Part shown: positions 7,926 through 9,229 of the stretch, one piece after another
Numbering within the stretch: the stretch's first letter is position 1
Layout: each line of letters begins with the position of its first letter
DNA from: an uncultured Clostridia bacterium
Lineage (GTDB): Bacteria > Bacillota > Clostridia > Acetivibrionales > CALMWN01
Length of the DNA stretch: 9,229 bases
Assembly: GCA_937873555.1 (NCBI GenBank)
Contig: CALMWN010000397.1
Span: forward strand, 1-9,229
Direction: 5' to 3'
Notes under the pieces: generated by a model
The model's input: only the letters and a program-made list of their open reading frames with translations
The model's database searches: none
Told to the model about the DNA's origin: nothing
Position numbers and translations under genes: made by a program

Positions 7926-8690
7926 TTATAAGCTACTGTTCCTGTATTCACGGGGGCTCTTGTTAAAATGTGCCTTGAAGGCCCGGGTAAAATTTTTGGC
8001 ACTGCTGTATCCGACTGAATCACTGATATCGTGGATCTTATAGTTTATATCCCCTAATAGTTCCGCTGCCTTTTCCATCTTGGCTTTGATAACAAAGTCC
8101 GAGAAATTTTCACCTGTTTTCTGCTTGAAGAAGTTACTCAGGTAATAAGGATTCATATGCACCAGGGAAGCAGCCTTCTCGAGTGTAACATCCCTGTAGT
8201 TTTCTTTTATGAATGTCTTGACATTGGTTATAATTCTATCATGATAATTTGTATTTGCTTTAACATCTTCAGTTGTACAAGATATACTCAAGCTTTTCAT
8301 CTCATCAGAAGCTTCTTCATCAAGCTCGGCCTTGATTTTTGTAAATACATCCACCAGTTCACTGTACTTGGCGGGTTTTATTATGTAATTCCTGACGTTA
8401 TAAATCAGAGCCTTTTGAGCATATTCGAACTCTTTATAACCACTAAGGAAAACAATCTTGATTCTGTTTTTTAGTCCGTGCAATTCACGGGCAAGGTCTA
8501 TGCCGGTCATGACCGGCATCTTGATATCACAGAGCACTACGTCGATACTATTTTCCTTGAGAAATTCAAGTGCCTGTTTTCCGTTTTCACACTGTCCTTT
8601 TACTTCGAACCCTATTTCACCCCAGGGAAAATAGTTGCATAATCCGTTCCGGATTTCCCGCTCGTCATCAACTATAAGCAGCTTGTACAA
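7926..8690 (-). CDS. Short YesN-type response regulator with AraC-family DNA-binding domain (RR2)
   Basis: Response regulator of 254 residues, first gene of the RR2-HK2 operon. The receiver (1-120) begins MYKLLIVDDERE with the acidic pair D8-D9, phospho-acceptor D55 in VLCDIKMP, S83 and K105. The AraC double HTH follows almost directly at about 155-254 (VTLEKAASLVHMNPYYLSNF, then IHDISDSVGYSSAKNFTRAF). It lacks the roughly 300-residue linker seen in RR1, so it is a compact form. The start codon is TTG (8690-8688), preceded by GAGG with nine bases between and by a run of T; the receiver is complete from this codon. The divergent lipoprotein gene and the repeats between them suggest that it activates the sugar transporter. 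Confidence 0.9.
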   Translation of the reverse strand: MYKLLIVDDEREIRNGLCNYFPWGEIGFEVKGQCENGKQALEFLKENSIDVVLCDIKMPVMTGIDLARELHGLKNRIKIVFLSGYKEFEYAQKALIYNVRNYIIKPAKYSELVDVFTKIKAELDEEASDEMKSLSISCTTEDVKANTNYHDRIITNVKTFIKENYRDVTLEKAASLVHMNPYYLSNFFKQKTGENFSDFVIKAKMEKAAELLGDINYKIHDISDSVGYSSAKNFTRAFKAHFNKSPREYRNSSL

Positions 8691-8721
8691 AAAAAATCGC
8701 CTCGCTCGGATGGTTTATTTA

Positions 8722-8750
8722 AATATATCATAAAAGCCTTGTTCAGGCAA
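8722..8750 (-). promoter_or_regulatory. Candidate sigma-A promoter of RR2-HK2
   Basis: Read on the minus strand, TTGCCT (8750-8745) and TATATT (8727-8722) are 17 bases apart, placing the transcript start near 8715, about 25 bases before the TTG start. A small inverted repeat, GCCT-ttgttc/AGGC-type at 8736-8748, overlaps the -35 box and could be a control site. Confidence 0.4.
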
Positions 8751-8831
8751 TATAATGGGAATCCGGGTGTCAGAGCCCTCCTGGAATGTGTTTGTTGAAC
8801 AATTACCGGTGCATGGTACAATTCAGAATTC

Positions 8832-8908
8832 ATCTTCAGGTCTGATGCATTTTGTAAAAAAATTGATACCTAATATTAAAGAAAGATACCTGAAGATTGA
8901 AATCTTCA
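8832..8908. repeat. Inverted repeat family ATCTTCAGGT / ACCTGAAGAT with an 18-bp palindrome
   Basis: ATCTTCAGGT (8832-8841) is the exact reverse complement of ACCTGAAGAT (8888-8897). The latter merges into a palindrome, TGAAGATT-GA-AATCTTCA at 8891-8908, with perfect 8-bp arms. The ATCTTCA core therefore occurs three times (two plus, one minus) upstream of the lipoprotein gene. It could be an operator set or, if transcribed, a hairpin. Confidence 0.45.
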
Positions 8909-8930
8909 AAACATGCCAACTAAAGATACC
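8865..8930 (+). repeat. Three GATACC direct repeats with 20- and 40-bp spacing
   Basis: GATACC occurs at 8865-8870, 8885-8890 and 8925-8930. The last two belong to a 9-bp repeat, AAAGATACC (8882-8890 and 8922-8930). Spacings of 20 and 40 bases put all three on nearly the same face of the helix, as expected for tandem half-sites of AraC-type activators, which often lie about two turns apart. RR2 is the obvious candidate binder; that step is inference. Confidence 0.45.
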
Positions 8931-8941
8931 AATTCTAAAAG

Positions 8942-8955
8942 TGGAAACGTTTTAT
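8942..8955 (+). promoter_or_regulatory. Candidate cre site (CcpA catabolite control)
   Basis: TGGAAACGTTTTAT matches the Gram-positive cre pattern TGNAARCGNWWWCA at 12 of 14 positions, missing only the final CA. Its centre AAACGTTT is a perfect palindrome. It lies 67-80 bases before the lipoprotein start, just upstream of a possible -10 box, where bound CcpA could reduce transcription of a sugar transporter when a preferred sugar is present. Confidence 0.4.
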
Positions 8956-8972
8956 TAATTAGACATGCATGC

Positions 8973-8978
8973 TATATT
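8973..8978 (+). promoter_or_regulatory. Possible -10 box of the lipoprotein operon
   Basis: TATATT lies 43 bases before the start codon. No recognisable -35 hexamer is found 16-18 bases upstream, which would fit a promoter that depends on an activator. An 8-bp palindrome CATGCATG (8964-8971) abuts it. Weak call. Confidence 0.25.
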
Positions 8979-9006
8979 TAAGTTGTACAGGTTATGCTTA
9001 AATAAG

Positions 9007-9012
9007 AGGAGG
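9007..9012 (+). promoter_or_regulatory. Strong ribosome binding site that fixes the TTG start
   Basis: AGGAGG lies nine bases before TTG 9022 but 18 before ATG 9031, so the TTG is preferred as the start of the lipoprotein gene. Confidence 0.7.
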
Positions 9013-9021
9013 AGATTTTCT

Positions 9022-9229
9022 TTGAAAAAAATGATTAAATTTGTCAGCATCGTGTGTGCCATGGTACTTCTTCTCTCAGTATTTACAAGCTGTCAGAAGC
9101 AGGATACCAGCGTCAAAAGTGATAATGCTGCAGAAAAAAGCAGCACTGCTGCCGACAAAACTGCTTCAACTAAACCGGTAAACATGAGGTTCTCCTGGTG
9201 GGGTGCAGATGACAGGCACAAGGCTACAC
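9022..9229 (+). CDS. Sugar ABC transporter solute-binding lipoprotein (5' part only)
   Basis: Only the first 69 codons are in the window; the gene runs off the right edge. The N-terminus is a lipoprotein signal: basic MKKMIKF, a hydrophobic core, then VFTSC with the lipidated cysteine at residue 24. A low-complexity tether rich in Ala, Ser, Thr and Lys follows (about 26-49), then VNMRFSWWGADDRHKAT. The FSWWG-D-RHKAT wording is typical of the first strand and helix of family 1 carbohydrate-binding proteins of ABC importers. It should sit on the outer face of the membrane and deliver a sugar or oligosaccharide to permeases probably encoded further right. It is divergent from the RR2-HK2 operon, the usual arrangement for a two-component system that controls a sugar importer. 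Lipobox position -3 is Phe rather than the usual Leu. Confidence 0.85.
   Translation, partial: MKKMIKFVSIVCAMVLLLSVFTSCQKQDTSVKSDNAAEKSSTAADKTASTKPVNMRFSWWGADDRHKAT

Larger units (their letters stand above)
8691..9021. other. Divergent control region between RR2 and the sugar-binding lipoprotein gene
   Basis: These 331 bases contain no convincing gene. They hold a minus-strand promoter, repeated GATACC motifs, an inverted repeat family ATCTTCAGGT/ACCTGAAGAT, an 18-bp palindrome, a candidate cre site and a plus-strand ribosome site, each listed separately. The length and density of repeats are typical of an intergenic region where a regulator acts on a divergent transporter operon. Confidence 0.7.

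Noticed and set aside
8755..8958. A 67-codon open frame on the + strand in the RR2-lipoprotein intergenic region
   Set aside because: It has no ribosome binding site, resembles no family that I know, and coincides with the repeats and candidate cre site, so regulatory DNA is the simpler reading.
1..9229. CRISPR array, tRNA, rRNA, toxin-antitoxin or phage-defence genes
   Set aside because: No regular repeat-spacer pattern, no cloverleaf or rRNA motifs, and no family signature of such systems was found on reading both strands.

Overview
The window looks like a low-GC, Gram-positive anaerobe of the Clostridia, probably near the plant-polysaccharide-degrading clostridia. This is inferred from AT-rich DNA, strong GGAGG-type ribosome binding sites, TTG/GTG starts, two YesM/YesN-type two-component systems and a sugar-ABC solute-binding lipoprotein. 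No species is claimed.

Layout, left to right. (1) 1-113: a decayed C-terminal scrap of an ABC-transporter ATPase of the branched-chain amino acid (LivG/LivF) type. (2) 114-366: AT-rich non-coding DNA with a long inverted repeat that resembles an IS21-family end. (3) 367-3800, + strand: a two-gene operon of a YesM-type membrane histidine kinase and a full-length (about 536 aa) YesN-type response regulator. No ATG, GTG or TTG can start the regulator so as to include its whole receiver domain; an ATT at 2190 is the best candidate. (4) 3816-5052, - strand: fabF (beta-ketoacyl-ACP synthase II) split by a frameshift near 4128-4134, with all catalytic residues still present in the two parts. (5) 5232-6119, + strand: a Rob-like AraC-family regulator (N-terminal HTH, C-terminal GyrI-like ligand domain), divergent from fabF and with a good sigma-A promoter. 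(6) 6109-8690, - strand: a second YesN/YesM pair, here regulator first and kinase second, with a short 254-aa regulator that has no linker domain. (7) 8691-9021: a 331-bp divergent control region with several ordered repeats and a candidate cre site. (8) 9022 onward: the start of a sugar-binding lipoprotein gene, cut by the window end.

How the genes probably work together: the second pair (RR2/HK2) most likely senses an extracellular carbohydrate and activates the divergent sugar ABC transporter. The repeats between them, including three GATACC copies at 20- and 40-bp spacing, are the natural candidate operators. The first pair (HK1/RR1) has no transporter next to it in view, and its DNA is visibly more AT-rich than the fabF region (18/60 G+C in 1501-1560 against 34/60 in 4381-4440). 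The left part may therefore have been assembled or rearranged by mobile DNA. No CRISPR array, tRNA, rRNA, complete mobile element or clearly new system was seen. The most notable items are the missing start codon of RR1, the broken fabF and the repeat-rich divergent promoter region.
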